Positions 1 through 8,965 of a stretch of DNA of 64,000 bases are shown piece after piece. This DNA comes from Rhodovulum sp. (GTDB lineage: Bacteria > Pseudomonadota > Alphaproteobacteria > Rhodobacterales > Rhodobacteraceae). The DNA lies in contig JACKKC010000017.1 of NCBI GenBank assembly GCA_020637615.1, positions 7,091 through 71,090 on the forward strand. The letters run 5' to 3'. The notes under the pieces are model-generated. The model searched no databases. It was not told the DNA's origin and saw only the letters and a program-made list of their open reading frames with translations. A program made the position numbers and the translations under genes. Numbering within the stretch: position 1 is the first letter of the stretch; every line of letters starts with the position of its first letter.

Positions 1-1
1 C

Positions 2-1054
2 TTCTTCGCCTTCACCGTTGTCGGGACCATGGGCTTCACCTGGCAGTCGGCGCTCGGGGCGGTCTTCATCTCCGGCTGCATCTTCCTGCTGCTCACCGTC
101 ACGGGAGTGCGGCGCTGGCTGGTCGCGGGCATCCCGCATTCGATGCGCAGCGCGGTCGCCGCGGGCATCGGGATGTTCCTCGGCATCATCGCGCTCAAGA
201 ACGCCGGTATCGTCGTGGCGAGCGAGGCGACCTATGTGGCGCTCGGCCACATGACCGATCCGGCGCCGATGCTGGCCATGATCGGCCTCTTCGTGATCGC
301 CGCCCTCGACACGCTGAAGGTCAAGGGTGCTATCCTGATCGGCATCCTCGGCGTCACGATCGTCTCGATCTTCCTCGGCCTGAGCGAATTCGGCGGCATC
401 GTCTCCACGCCGCCCAGCATCGCCCCGACCTTCCTGCAGCTCGACATCCTCGGCGCGATCAGTACGGGCATCCTCCAGGTCGTCCTGGTCTTCGTGCTGG
501 TCGAGGTCTTCGACGCCACTGGCACGCTGATCGGCGTGGCCAAGCGCGCCGGCCTGCTGACCGAAGGCTCCGGCCACACCAATCCGCAGCTCGGCAAGGC
601 GCTCCTGTCCGACAGCTCGGCGATCGTCGCGGGCTCGTTCCTTGGCACCTCGAGCACCACGGCCTATGTCGAGAGCGCCTCGGGCGTGCTGGCGGGCGGG
701 CGCACCGGGCTGACCGCCGTTGTGGTCGCGGTCCTCTTCCTCGCGGCCCTCTTCTTCGCGCCGCTGGCGGGCACGGTGCCGGCCTTCGCCACCGCGCCGG
801 CGCTGCTCTACGTCGCCTGTCTGATGATGCGCGAGCTGACCGACATCGACTGGGACGACATCACCGAGGCGGTGCCTTCGGCCCTGACCGCGCTGATGAT
901 GCCGCTGACCTATTCGATCGCCAACGGCCTCGCCTTCGGCTTCATCAGCTATGCCCTGATCAAGCTGCTGACCGGTCGGGTGCGCGAAGTGCATGCGGCG
1001 ACCTGGCTCGTCGCCGGCCTCTTCCTGATCCGCTTCGCCTTCCTGACGGAGTGA
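2..1054 (+). CDS. AzgA-type purine (adenine/guanine/hypoxanthine) permease, 5' truncated
   Basis: This is the C-terminal 350 residues of an NCS2-family inner-membrane permease; the frame is open to the first base of the window, so the true start lies outside. About eight hydrophobic segments can be seen. The motif FDATGTLIGVAKRAGLL and the following SSTTAYVESASGV segment are typical of the AzgA/PbuG branch, which imports adenine, guanine or hypoxanthine by proton symport. The internal ATG at 29 is not a credible start because transmembrane sequence precedes it. A strong terminator follows, so it probably ends its transcript. The exact base specificity cannot be read from sequence. Confidence 0.85.
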   Translation, partial: FFAFTVVGTMGFTWQSALGAVFISGCIFLLLTVTGVRRWLVAGIPHSMRSAVAAGIGMFLGIIALKNAGIVVASEATYVALGHMTDPAPMLAMIGLFVIAALDTLKVKGAILIGILGVTIVSIFLGLSEFGGIVSTPPSIAPTFLQLDILGAISTGILQVVLVFVLVEVFDATGTLIGVAKRAGLLTEGSGHTNPQLGKALLSDSSAIVAGSFLGTSSTTAYVESASGVLAGGRTGLTAVVVAVLFLAALFFAPLAGTVPAFATAPALLYVACLMMRELTDIDWDDITEAVPSALTALMMPLTYSIANGLAFGFISYALIKLLTGRVREVHAATWLVAGLFLIRFAFLTE

Positions 1055-1095
1055 GCCGGACGCCGTCCGGACGGCGCGCAGCACAGCCAAAGCCC

Positions 1096-1123
1096 CCGCC
1101 CGTGCACCAGCACGGGCGGTTTT
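1096..1123 (+). terminator. Rho-independent terminator of the permease gene
   Basis: A perfect 10-bp stem, CCGCCCGTGC and GCACGGGCGG, with an ACCA loop is followed directly by TTTT. It lies 42 bases after the permease stop codon. Confidence 0.85.
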
Positions 1124-1355
1124 GCCTTGCCGGTCATCGGGGATCGGGATGCACCGGCCTCGAACGGTCCGCCGGGCCACGCGGATCCGAAGCGCCCGCC
1201 CGAACTGAGTTCTAAAAAGCCGTGCAATAACAACAGCATAAACAATGTCCCGCTGCGGGACACCACGACAGGCCGGCGCGAGACAGCGCGAGGCCGGTCG
1301 CTGGACCGAGGCGGGTTCGATGCCGGCGGGCCGAGGCGATCGGGCGGAGTTCGAA

Positions 1356-2213
1356 TCAGCCGGTCGACTCCGGGTCGCGCTCGCGGCGCTTCATCGCGTC
1401 CCAGAGCGCATCCATCTCGGCGAGGGTCACATGCTCGGGGCGCGTGCCGCGTTCGGCGAGCGCGGCTTCGATGCCGTGGAAGCGCCGGGTGAATTTCGCA
1501 TTGGCCTGGCGCAGCGCGCCTTCGGGATCGATGCCGAGATGGCGCGCGAGATTGGCCATCACGAACATCAGGTCGCCATATTCCTCCGCGAGCCGGTCCC
1601 GGTCGCCGGCATCCCGCGCCTCGACGAGCTCGCGGGATTCCTCGGCGATCTTGTCGATGACCGCGCCCGCGTCGGGCCAGTCGAATCCGACGCGCGCGGC
1701 GCGGTTCTGCAGCTTTACCGCGCGGGTCAGCGCCGGCAGGCCGGCGGTCACGCCGTCGAGCGCGCTGGGCGTGGCAGTACGTCCTGCGCGCTCGGCGGCC
1801 TTGATGCGCTCCCAGTCGCGGGTCTGCTGCTCGGCCGACTTGTCCCGGCTCTCGTCGCCGAAGACATGCGGGTGGCGACGCAGCATCTTGTCGGAGATGC
1901 CGCGTACCACCTCGGCGAAGCCGAAGCGCCCTTCCTCCTCGGCCATGGCGGCGTGATAGACCACCTGGAACAGCAGGTCGCCCAACTCGTCGCGGAGGTC
2001 CTCGTGGTCGCGGCGCGCGATGGCGTCGGCGACCTCATAGGCCTCCTCGATGGTATAGGGGGCGATGGAATCGAAATCCTGCTCGATGTCCCAGGGGCAG
2101 CCGCGCTCGGGGTCGCGCAGCCGCGCCATGATCGCGACGAGCCGCCCTATGCCGCCCTCGGGATCGCGAATCAGCACTTCGTCTTCGGTGGGCGCGGGAC
2201 TGGACGGGCTCAT
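1356..2213 (-). CDS. mazG: Nucleoside triphosphate pyrophosphohydrolase MazG
   Basis: A 285-aa protein of full MazG length. MazG hydrolyses (d)NTPs to NMP and PPi, cleaning the nucleotide pool and modulating the stringent response. Two MazG-fold helical repeats are visible: the N-terminal one carries CPWDIEQ and the EExxE-type metal-binding helices (TIEEAYEV, DELGDLL), and the C-terminal one repeats EESRELVEA and EEYGDLMF. It starts at an ATG 70 bases from the divergent M20 hydrolase gene, so the two probably have back-to-back promoters. Intact and core-like. Confidence 0.92.
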   Translation of the reverse strand: MSPSSPAPTEDEVLIRDPEGGIGRLVAIMARLRDPERGCPWDIEQDFDSIAPYTIEEAYEVADAIARRDHEDLRDELGDLLFQVVYHAAMAEEEGRFGFAEVVRGISDKMLRRHPHVFGDESRDKSAEQQTRDWERIKAAERAGRTATPSALDGVTAGLPALTRAVKLQNRAARVGFDWPDAGAVIDKIAEESRELVEARDAGDRDRLAEEYGDLMFVMANLARHLGIDPEGALRQANAKFTRRFHGIEAALAERGTRPEHVTLAEMDALWDAMKRRERDPESTG

Positions 2214-2283
2214 TATGCGAGACTAGCTGGCAGGGCTGCGGGGCGGCAAGACCCATCGGCGGGCCGGGCGCGGGAGGCGTGGC

Positions 2284-3447
2284 ATGGCGGTGATCAACCG
2301 GATGGCGGATTTCGCCGGCGACATGGCCGCCTGGCGCCGCGACCTGCACGGGATCCCGGAGCTCGATTTCGATCTCTTCGAGACCGCCGCCTATGTCGCG
2401 GCGCGGCTGCGCGAGATCGGCGTGGACGAGATCCACGAAGGCATCGCGCGCACCGGGATCGTGGGGATCATCCGGGGCCGGGGCGCGGGGCGGGTGATCG
2501 GGCTCCGGGCAGACATGGACGCACTGCCGATCGCGGAGGTGCGCGACCTGCCGTACCGCTCGCGGCATGCCGGCCGGATGCATGCCTGCGGCCACGACGG
2601 CCACATGGCAATCCTGCTCGGGGCGGCGCGCTACCTCGCCGAGACGCGCAATTTCGCCGGCAGCGTGGCGCTGATCTTCCAGCCCTCGGAGGAGATGTCG
2701 GGCGGAGCGCGGGTGATGTGCGCCGAGGGGTTGATGGCGCGATTCGGGATCGAAAGCGTCTTTGCGCTGCATAACAAGCCGGGCATGGCGCTCGGCCGGA
2801 TCGGAACGCGGGTCGGGCCGGTGATGGCGGCGGCTGACCAGTTCGAGATCCTGGTGCGGGGCCGCGGCGCCCATGCGGGCTATCCCCACCAGGGCATCGA
2901 TCCGATGGAGGTGGCGGTCGGCATCGTGCAGGCGCTCTATTCCATCCCCGCGCGGCGGGTCGATCCGCTGGTGCCGGTGGTGGTCTCGCCCACCGTGCTC
3001 CAGGCCGGCACGATCAGCAACGTGATCGCCCAGACCGCGCTGCTGGCCGGCACGGTGCGCAGCCTCGACGAGACCCTGCGCCGCCGGGTGGGCGCGGAGA
3101 TCGCGGAGGTCGTCGAGGCGGTCGCGGCGGCGGCGGGGGCGCAGGCGGATCTGCGCTACGAATACGACTATCCGGTGACGGTGAACCACGCGGCCGAGAC
3201 CGCGCTCGCCCTGCGCGCGGCGGCGGCGGTGGTCGGGGCGGACAATGTCGACGGAGCCATGGCGCCCGAGATGGTCGCCGAAGATTTCGCCTTCATGCTT
3301 CAGGAACGCCCCGGCGCCTATGTCCTTCTCGGAACGGGTCCGGGCGCGGGCTTGCATCATCCCGAATTCGACTACAATGACGAGGCGAGCCCGATCGGCG
3401 CGTCCTATTTCGCGCGCCTGGTGGAGACGGCGATGCCGCTCGCCTGA
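2284..3447 (+). CDS. M20-family metallo-amidohydrolase (hippurate hydrolase/aminoacylase type)
   Basis: A 387-aa cytoplasmic zinc amidohydrolase of the M20D type (HipO/AmaA/IAA-amino-acid hydrolase), which releases acyl groups from N-acyl amino acids. MHACGHDGH (about residues 99-107) supplies the metal Cys/His ligands, QPSEE supplies the catalytic Glu pair, RGRGAHAGYPHQG begins the lid/dimerisation domain, and LHHPEFDYND near the C-terminus supplies the last His ligand. All metal residues are present, so an active enzyme is expected. The natural substrate is not deducible. It stands alone on the plus strand between mazG and a convergent SDR gene. Confidence 0.85.
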   Translation: MAVINRMADFAGDMAAWRRDLHGIPELDFDLFETAAYVAARLREIGVDEIHEGIARTGIVGIIRGRGAGRVIGLRADMDALPIAEVRDLPYRSRHAGRMHACGHDGHMAILLGAARYLAETRNFAGSVALIFQPSEEMSGGARVMCAEGLMARFGIESVFALHNKPGMALGRIGTRVGPVMAAADQFEILVRGRGAHAGYPHQGIDPMEVAVGIVQALYSIPARRVDPLVPVVVSPTVLQAGTISNVIAQTALLAGTVRSLDETLRRRVGAEIAEVVEAVAAAAGAQADLRYEYDYPVTVNHAAETALALRAAAAVVGADNVDGAMAPEMVAEDFAFMLQERPGAYVLLGTGPGAGLHHPEFDYNDEASPIGASYFARLVETAMPLA

Positions 3448-3476
3448 CCGCCGCGCGTCCGGGCGGGCGCCGCCGG

Positions 3477-4235
3477 TCAGATCGATCCGGCCTCGACCAT
3501 GTAGTTGTTGGCGGTGCACATGGCCGCGTCGTCGGAGGCGAGGAAGACCACCATGCGCGCCACATGGGCCGGCTCGATCAGATCCGGAAGGCATTGCCGC
3601 TGGCGTTGCCGCTGCAGCGCCTCGGGGGTGACCCAGAGCGCCTTCTGCCGTTCGGTCATGATCCAGCCGGGAACCACCGTGTTGACGCGGATCCGGTGTG
3701 GCCCGAGGTCTCGGGCCATGGTCCGGGTCAGCCCGTGCACCGCCGCCTTGGCGGTGGCGTAGATCGGGAAGCCTCCGCCCGCCTCCCACCAGGAATTGGA
3801 CCCCATGTTGACGATGGCGCCGCCACCCGCCGCGATCATGTCGGGCGCCACCGCCTGAATGGCGAAGAAGAAGTGCCGCAGGTTGACGGCGATCCGGTCG
3901 TCGAAATACTCCGGCGTCACCTCGCGCCAGTCGTGCCGGTCGTCGCGGGCGGCGTTGTTGACCAGGACCGCCGCCGGGCCGAGCCTTTCGCGCAGGGCGG
4001 CGAGCGCGCGCCGCAGCGCCCCGATGTCGCGCAGGTCGCAGAGCTCGTAGGTGGCATTGCCGCCGATCTCCGCCGCCAGCGTCGCGGATGCTCCCCCGTC
4101 CATGTCGAGGAAGCCGACACGGGCATCCTGTTCGGCGAAGCCGCGCACGATCTCGGCGCCGATGCCCGAGGCGCCGCCGGTCACCACGACGGTCCTTCCG
4201 GCGAGGCTGGGATAGATGGCGAAACGTCGGGTCAT
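3477..4235 (-). CDS. SDR-family sugar dehydrogenase-like oxidoreductase
   Basis: A 252-aa classical short-chain dehydrogenase. It has TGGASGIG for NAD(P) binding, NNAARDD, the catalytic serine in MGSNSW, the YATAK catalytic motif, and a C-terminus typical of the D-xylose/L-arabinose/galactose 1-dehydrogenase group (compare Caulobacter XylB). It probably oxidises an aldose or related polyol with NAD(P). The frame is open further upstream, but the ATG at 4235 begins the family-typical FAIYPSLAGR segment and the added N-terminus looks non-coding. A second SDR of the same group lies at 38760-39530 beside galactonate-pathway genes; this copy has no sugar-pathway neighbours. Confidence 0.85.
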   Translation of the reverse strand: MTRRFAIYPSLAGRTVVVTGGASGIGAEIVRGFAEQDARVGFLDMDGGASATLAAEIGGNATYELCDLRDIGALRRALAALRERLGPAAVLVNNAARDDRHDWREVTPEYFDDRIAVNLRHFFFAIQAVAPDMIAAGGGAIVNMGSNSWWEAGGGFPIYATAKAAVHGLTRTMARDLGPHRIRVNTVVPGWIMTERQKALWVTPEALQRQRQRQCLPDLIEPAHVARMVVFLASDDAAMCTANNYMVEAGSI

Positions 4236-4272
4236 CTGGTTCTCGCTTTCCGGTGCCTGGGGTTGGGTCGGC

Positions 4273-4584
4273 CTAGCCAGCGATCTCGGCCGCGAGGCGC
4301 GACCATTCCGCGCCGGGGTCGGCACCTTGGCGCCGGTCGCCCGCGCGCCGGTACCAATAGTCGGAATTGCCGAGGTCGCCCTCGATCCAGTGGGCCAGAC
4401 CATGGACCAGGTCATGGTCGCGTCGGCCCTCGCCCTCCTGGCAGATGGCGTGGGCGCGGGACCATTCCGGCCCGGTGCGGAGCCCGCCCTTCGCGAGCCA
4501 CCAGAGCGCCTGCGCCGCCGGGGCAAGGTCGTCGGGTGGCGCGGCCGCGTCGAGGCCCGCGGTGATCCGGTCGGCATTCGACAT
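4273..4584 (-). CDS. Conserved small hypothetical protein
   Basis: A 103-aa acidic, tryptophan-rich, soluble protein with no signal peptide or membrane segment. It contains HDLVHGLAHWIEGD followed by SDYWYRRAG, a pattern I associate with uncharacterised alphaproteobacterial proteins. I do not recognise a function. The ATG at 4584 is preferred over longer upstream starts because the extra residues are low-complexity arginine-rich. It lies 37 bases upstream of the SDR gene on the same strand and may be co-transcribed with it. Confidence 0.65.
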   Translation of the reverse strand: MSNADRITAGLDAAAPPDDLAPAAQALWWLAKGGLRTGPEWSRAHAICQEGEGRRDHDLVHGLAHWIEGDLGNSDYWYRRAGDRRQGADPGAEWSRLAAEIAG

Positions 4585-4684
4585 GGTGCGGCGCCTCCCC
4601 TTGCCGGTCATTTCCCCTGCAAGGGGGCCGGATTCGCGCCGGGGCGTCAACAGCAAAGCCGCGTCCTGCCCGCGGCCGGCAGAG

Positions 4685-5749
4685 TCAGCCGCCCCGTAAC
4701 GGGAGGGCCTCCGGGCCCACGAGCGGGCGACGGGCGCGCTTGCGCAGGAGTTCCAGATGGCCCAGCGGTGTCCAGCCGACGATCGTCGTGTCGATATCCT
4801 CGTCGCGCAGCGCCGCGGTCAAGGCGGCCTCGATGCGCCGGCGCTCGCCCTTCGGGAGCGGCGCGAGGTCGAGGACGATCTGGCCGCCGAGCCCGCGCAG
4901 CCGCAGCTGGCGGGGCAGGTCGCGGATCGCCGCGAGATTGGCCTTGAGCGCGGCCGCCGGGGAGGTGTCGGCGCCGGTATTCACGTCGACCGCGACGAGC
5001 GCGCGCGTCGCCTCGATGGTGAAATGGCCGTCACCCGCCGGGATGCGCGCATCCGCCATCGCCGCGACCGCCTCCCAGATTCCGGCATCGGCCAGCGCGG
5101 TGGCGGCCTCGCGCAGGGCGGCATCGGGCGTCCACCAGTCGCGCCGGGCGGTTTCGGCGGCGCCGGGCGCGGGGCGCAGGCATGCCGGCGCGGCATCGGC
5201 CGCGGCGGCCGCGATGGGCTGCCACTCGGCCCGGAGCGCTTCGATCTCGCGGGCGATCGCTGGGGCGGGGGCCGTTGCAGCGGCGCTGCGCAGGATCAGG
5301 CCGAGATCGTCCGGAGCGCCCTCCATCGCCGAGTCGGCGAGGGCCTCCAGGCTCTGCCGCAGGTCGGGCGCGCGGATCGAGCGGGCGATGTTGCGGCCGG
5401 GCGCGCCCGGCGTCAGGATCGCGAACCGGCCCTTGAGCCGGATCCTCTCGCCGACCGGTGGAGCCTTGCCGGGTTCGGCCCAGCCGCCGACCTGCACCAG
5501 CACCGGCCTTCCCGGCGGGGGAAGGCGCCGGTTGCGCAGGAATCCCGAATGGCCGGCGCCGAGGTCGACCATCGCGCCGCCGAGCCCCTTCATCGGGCGG
5601 GAGGCCACGGCGCGGAAGATCGCCTCCGGTTGCGGGGCGCTGCCGGCGGGCGGATCGATCAGGAGGTCGTGCAGCTGGCCGTCGACCAGGAGCGCCGTGG
5701 CGTCTCCGCCGCCGGGCAGGGGCTCGATGAGGATCTGCCTGCCTTTCAC
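4685..5749 (-). CDS. Ribonuclease E/G family protein, short form
   Basis: A 354-aa RNase E/G catalytic-core protein of the short type found in Rhodobacterales. The catalytic DNase-I-like part shows VAVDVNTG and VLDLAPL, the two aspartate-containing segments that bind Mg2+ in RNase E. It lacks the CPxC zinc-link of E. coli RNase E and any C-terminal degradosome scaffold, so quaternary structure and partners must differ. The start is GTG at 5749, overlapping the maf stop by 4 bases (GTGA), which indicates translational coupling. A yacG gene, often next in this cluster, is not found here. Confidence 0.82.
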   Translation of the reverse strand: MKGRQILIEPLPGGGDATALLVDGQLHDLLIDPPAGSAPQPEAIFRAVASRPMKGLGGAMVDLGAGHSGFLRNRRLPPPGRPVLVQVGGWAEPGKAPPVGERIRLKGRFAILTPGAPGRNIARSIRAPDLRQSLEALADSAMEGAPDDLGLILRSAAATAPAPAIAREIEALRAEWQPIAAAAADAAPACLRPAPGAAETARRDWWTPDAALREAATALADAGIWEAVAAMADARIPAGDGHFTIEATRALVAVDVNTGADTSPAAALKANLAAIRDLPRQLRLRGLGGQIVLDLAPLPKGERRRIEAALTAALRDEDIDTTIVGWTPLGHLELLRKRARRPLVGPEALPLRGG

Positions 5750-6336
5750 GGCCGGGCCGCGGGGCGGATGCCGGCGGCGGCGAGCAGGCCGACTGTCTCG
5801 GCGAGCGGCAGGCCGACGACATTGGAATAGGAGCCGTTGATCCAGGGAATGAGCGCGCCGGCGCGCCCCTGGATCCCGTAGCCGCCGGCCTTGTCCTGCC
5901 AGTCGTCGCTGGCGACATGGGCGGCGATCTCGCCCTCCGACAGGCGCTTGAAGCGCACGGCGGTCTCCACGGTCCGGCTGCGCAGGCGTTCGGGGCCGCG
6001 CAGGGCGATGGCGGTGACGACCCGGTGCCGGCGCCCGGAGAGCAGCCGCAGGAAGCTCTCCGCCTCGGCCGCGTCCCGAGGCTTGCCGAGCATGCGGCGG
6101 CCGAGGGCGACGATCGTGTCGGCCGCCAGTACCGCGTCGGCGGCGGCCGCTTCGACGGCGGACGCCTTGGCGATCGCCAGGCGCAGGGCGCAGGCGCGGG
6201 GCAATTCGCCCGGGCGAGGCGTCTCGTCGATTTGGGCGGGGGCGAGGGCGTCGGGGAAGTAGCCTGCCTGGGCCAGAAGTTCGGCCCGGCGCGGCGAAGC
6301 CGAGGCGAGGATCAGCCGCGGCACGTGCCCGGCCAA
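5746..6336 (-). CDS. maf: Maf-family nucleotide pyrophosphatase
   Basis: A 196-aa Maf/HAM1-fold protein. It has LASASPRRAELL at the N-terminus, DTIVALG with the catalytic aspartate, and GGYGIQG near the C-terminus. Maf proteins hydrolyse non-canonical or standard NTPs (dTTP/UTP or m7GTP) and are linked to septum control. It follows infA by one base and overlaps the RNase gene by four, so infA-maf-rng read as one operon. Confidence 0.92.
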   Translation of the reverse strand: MAGHVPRLILASASPRRAELLAQAGYFPDALAPAQIDETPRPGELPRACALRLAIAKASAVEAAAADAVLAADTIVALGRRMLGKPRDAAEAESFLRLLSGRRHRVVTAIALRGPERLRSRTVETAVRFKRLSEGEIAAHVASDDWQDKAGGYGIQGRAGALIPWINGSYSNVVGLPLAETVGLLAAAGIRPAARP

Positions 6337-6337
6337 G

Positions 6338-6556
6338 TCACTTGAAGCGATAGTTGATCCGTCCCTTGGTCAGGTCATAGGGCGTCATCTCGACCTGAAC
6401 CTTGTCGCCGGCCAGCACGCGGATGCGGTTCTTGCGCATCTTGCCGGCGGTATGCGCGATGATGACGTGGCCGTTCTCGAGCTCCACCCGGAAGGTCGCG
6501 TTGGGCAGAAGCTCGGTCACGACCCCGGGAAATTCGAGAAGTTCTTCCTTGGCCAT
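6338..6556 (-). CDS. infA: Translation initiation factor IF-1
   Basis: A 72-aa single OB-fold protein, nearly textbook IF-1: MAKEELLEFPGVVTELLPN at the start, then NGHVIIAHTAGKMRKNRIR and a YDLTKGRINYRFK C-terminus. It binds the ribosomal A site during initiation. The ATG at 6556 gives the universal MAKEE N-terminus; the open extension upstream is not part of the gene. First gene of the infA-maf-rng unit. Confidence 0.98.
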   Translation of the reverse strand: MAKEELLEFPGVVTELLPNATFRVELENGHVIIAHTAGKMRKNRIRVLAGDKVQVEMTPYDLTKGRINYRFK

Positions 6557-6682
6557 CTGGTCTCCGATACGGGTCCTGTGCATGCGCAGCGGCAGAAGCT
6601 TTTTTGCGCGCGCGGAAAATGACGCCAATGCCGCGTCAGTTCAAGGGAAATCGCGGTGATGAGCGTAAAGCGATCATGCTGC

Positions 6683-7159
6683 TCAATTTCTGTAATGTAG
6701 CACGCAGATCAGGGTGAAGAGGCGGCGGGCGGTGGCGAGGTCGGTTTCGACCCTGCCCTCGAGCCTTTCGAGCAGGAGCCGGCTGCCCTGGTCGTGGATG
6801 CTGCGCCGTCCGGTATCTACCGCCTCGATGGCGGCGGGCGGCAGACGGCGCACGGCGTCGAAATAGCTTTCGCAGATCTGGAAGTAATCCTTCACGATCT
6901 GGTTGAACGGCGCCAGGGAAAGCTCCAGGCCACCGGCGGCTTCGCCGCCCTCCGTGGCGAGCCGCATTCCGAGGCGGCCGTCGTTCACCGCGAGCGTCAG
7001 CTGGTAGGGGCCGGGCGCCGTCGCGCCGGCAAGGCGGAAGCGGTTGCTCTCCAGGAGGTCGAAGATCGCGACCTGGCGCTCCTGCTCGATCTCCGGGGTC
7101 GGCGGCGGGAGCCCCGCCTCGTCGAGCGTCACCGCGCTGAGCCGGTCGGCGTCAGGCAT
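6683..7159 (-). CDS. UPF0262 family protein
   Basis: A 158-aa soluble protein matching the alphaproteobacterial UPF0262 family from memory: VTLDEAGLPPPTPEIEQER near the N-terminus, IVKDYFQICESYFDAVRRL in the middle, and RRLFTLICVLHY at the C-terminus. Function unknown. The ATG at 7159 overlaps the hisD stop by 8 bases, so it is translationally coupled to hisD, as in other Rhodobacterales. Confidence 0.9.
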   Translation of the reverse strand: MPDADRLSAVTLDEAGLPPPTPEIEQERQVAIFDLLESNRFRLAGATAPGPYQLTLAVNDGRLGMRLATEGGEAAGGLELSLAPFNQIVKDYFQICESYFDAVRRLPPAAIEAVDTGRRSIHDQGSRLLLERLEGRVETDLATARRLFTLICVLHYRN

Positions 7160-8468
7160 CCCGCCCGGCCTCGTTGAGCCGCGCGAGCCGGGCCTCGACG
7201 GAGAGCGCATGCGCCTCCAGGCCCTCGGCCCGCGCCAGCCGCACCGCGGCGGGGCCGACATGGGCGAGGGCCGCGGGGGTCATGCGGGCCAAGGTGGTGC
7301 GCTTCATGAAATCGAGCACCGAGAGGCCGGAGGAGAACCGCGCGGACCGCGACGTCGGCAGGACATGGTTCGGGCCGCCCACGTAGTCGCCGATCGCCTC
7401 GGCGGTGAGCGGACCGATGAAGATGGCGCCGGCGTGGCTTACGCGGGCCGCGAGTTCCTCCGCCTCGGCGGTGAAGATCTCGAGATGCTCGGGCGCGATG
7501 CGGTCGGAGATCGCCACGGCCGTCTCCCAGTCCTCCACCACGATCACCGCGCCGAAGTCGCGCCAGCTCGCGCCCGCGATCTCCCGGCGTTCCAGCGTCG
7601 CCAGCCGGGCGTCCACCGCTGCCGCCACGGCGCGGCCGAAGTCGGCGTCGTTGGTGACGAGGATGGATTGCGCCGCGGGGTCGTGCTCGGCCTGGGCCAT
7701 CAGATCGAGCGCCACCCAGTCGGGATCGTTGCGCCCGTCCGCCATCACCAGGACCTCGGACGGGCCCGCGATCATGTCGATGCCGACCAGCCCGAAGACG
7801 CGGCGCTTGGCCGCCGCGACCCAGGCATTGCCGGGGCCGGTGATCTTGTCCACGGGGCGGATTGTCTCTGTCCCATAGGCCAGCGCGCCAATCGCCTGGG
7901 CGCCGCCGATGCGGTAGATCGTCTCGACCCCGGCGAGCCGGGCGGCAAGCAGTACCAGCGGATTGATCGCGCCGTCCGGGGTCGGCGCGCAGATCACCAG
8001 ACGGCCGACACCGGCGACCCGCGCCGGGATCGCGTTCATCAGCACCGAGGAGGGATAGGAGGCACGGCCCCCGGGCACGTAGAGCCCGGCCGCCGCGACC
8101 GGGGTCCAGCGCCAGCCGAGCTGTGCCCCGGAAGCGTCCGACCATTGCGCATCGGCCGGCAACTGGCGCTCGTGATAGGCGCGGATGCGGTCGGCCGCGA
8201 GTTCGAGCGCGGCGCGGTCCTGCGGGTCGACCCCGGCGATGGCCGCATCGATCTCCTCCGCCGAGAAGGCGAGGGTCTCGGGCGTCAGCGACAGGCGGTC
8301 CCAGCGCTCGGTCAGCGCGATCAGCGCCGCATCGCCGCGGGTCTCCACGTCGGCCAGGATCGCCGCGGCATCGGCGTCCACCGCGGCCTCGGTCTCGCGC
8401 TTCTGCGCGAGAAGCGCGGCGAATCGCGCGTCGAAATCCGGGCTGCGGCTGTCGAGGAAATGCGGCAT
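7152..8468 (-). CDS. hisD: Histidinol dehydrogenase
   Basis: A 438-aa enzyme catalysing the last two steps of histidine biosynthesis, L-histidinol to L-histidine with two NAD+. Recognised by YVPGGRASYPSSVLMNAIPA, KITGPGNAWVAAAKR, and the histidine-containing EHDPAAQS and GPNHVLPTS segments, which supply zinc and catalytic residues. The ATG at 8468 gives the usual MPHFLDSRSPDF start. The gene lies between the DUF2948 gene and UPF0262; the other his genes are not in the window. Confidence 0.95.
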   Translation of the reverse strand: MPHFLDSRSPDFDARFAALLAQKRETEAAVDADAAAILADVETRGDAALIALTERWDRLSLTPETLAFSAEEIDAAIAGVDPQDRAALELAADRIRAYHERQLPADAQWSDASGAQLGWRWTPVAAAGLYVPGGRASYPSSVLMNAIPARVAGVGRLVICAPTPDGAINPLVLLAARLAGVETIYRIGGAQAIGALAYGTETIRPVDKITGPGNAWVAAAKRRVFGLVGIDMIAGPSEVLVMADGRNDPDWVALDLMAQAEHDPAAQSILVTNDADFGRAVAAAVDARLATLERREIAGASWRDFGAVIVVEDWETAVAISDRIAPEHLEIFTAEAEELAARVSHAGAIFIGPLTAEAIGDYVGGPNHVLPTSRSARFSSGLSVLDFMKRTTLARMTPAALAHVGPAAVRLARAEGLEAHALSVEARLARLNEAGRDA

Positions 8469-8482
8469 CGCGGCGGCCGGGA

Positions 8483-8965
8483 TCAGTCGGGGGAATGCCG
8501 GGGCGCCGCGCCGGCCTGGGCGAGATGCGGGCGGGTCACGTCGGTCAGGGTCACCTCGAGGCATTCGACGTCGAGTGCGATCTCGCCGTCGCCGGCGAGC
8601 ACCGCGCGGAGCCGGCCGCCGCCCTCGGGTCCGGGCTCGAAGCCCAGCGACAGCAGCGAGATCACCAGGTCGCGGTCCTGCGGGTCGACGCCCATGGCCC
8701 GCACGCGGGTCGCGCTCTCGATGGTGAGCAGGCAGCGCACCCGCTCGAAGGGGCGGTTCTGGCGGCGGGCGCGGGCGCTGTCCTCCCAGCGGAAGCGGTT
8801 GAGCAGCAGGGTGAACCGCCTGTGCCGCGGCATCCAGGCGATGTCCGAGGTCTGTCCCACGGCATCCTGCACCAGCGCCGAGATCACCGCGAGATCCTCC
8901 GCCGTCTCGGCGCGCAGACGCAGCGGCCGTTCGGCGCCGTCCTCGAAGCGCGCGTCCTCGGTCAT
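8483..8965 (-). CDS. DUF2948 family protein
   Basis: A 160-aa soluble protein of the DUF2948 type: LRLRAETAEDLAVISALVQDA at the N-terminus, then IAWMPRHRRFTLLLNRFRWE and a C-terminal ALDVECLEVTLTDV. Function unknown, but it is almost always found between murA and hisD in Rhodobacterales, as here. The ATG at 8965 overlaps the murA stop by four bases (ATGA). Confidence 0.88.
   Translation of the reverse strand: MTEDARFEDGAERPLRLRAETAEDLAVISALVQDAVGQTSDIAWMPRHRRFTLLLNRFRWEDSARARRQNRPFERVRCLLTIESATRVRAMGVDPQDRDLVISLLSLGFEPGPEGGGRLRAVLAGDGEIALDVECLEVTLTDVTRPHLAQAGAAPRHSPD

Noticed and set aside
1245..2774. Long plus-strand open frames opposite mazG and other minus-strand genes
   Set aside because: They are antisense shadows favoured by high GC; the translated sequences are rich in Arg/Gly/Pro, have no domain, and the mazG strand has clear family motifs.
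4585..4684. A yacG gene expected after the RNase E/G gene
   Set aside because: No CPxC...C zinc-finger frame is present; the next gene is the 103-aa hypothetical protein instead.
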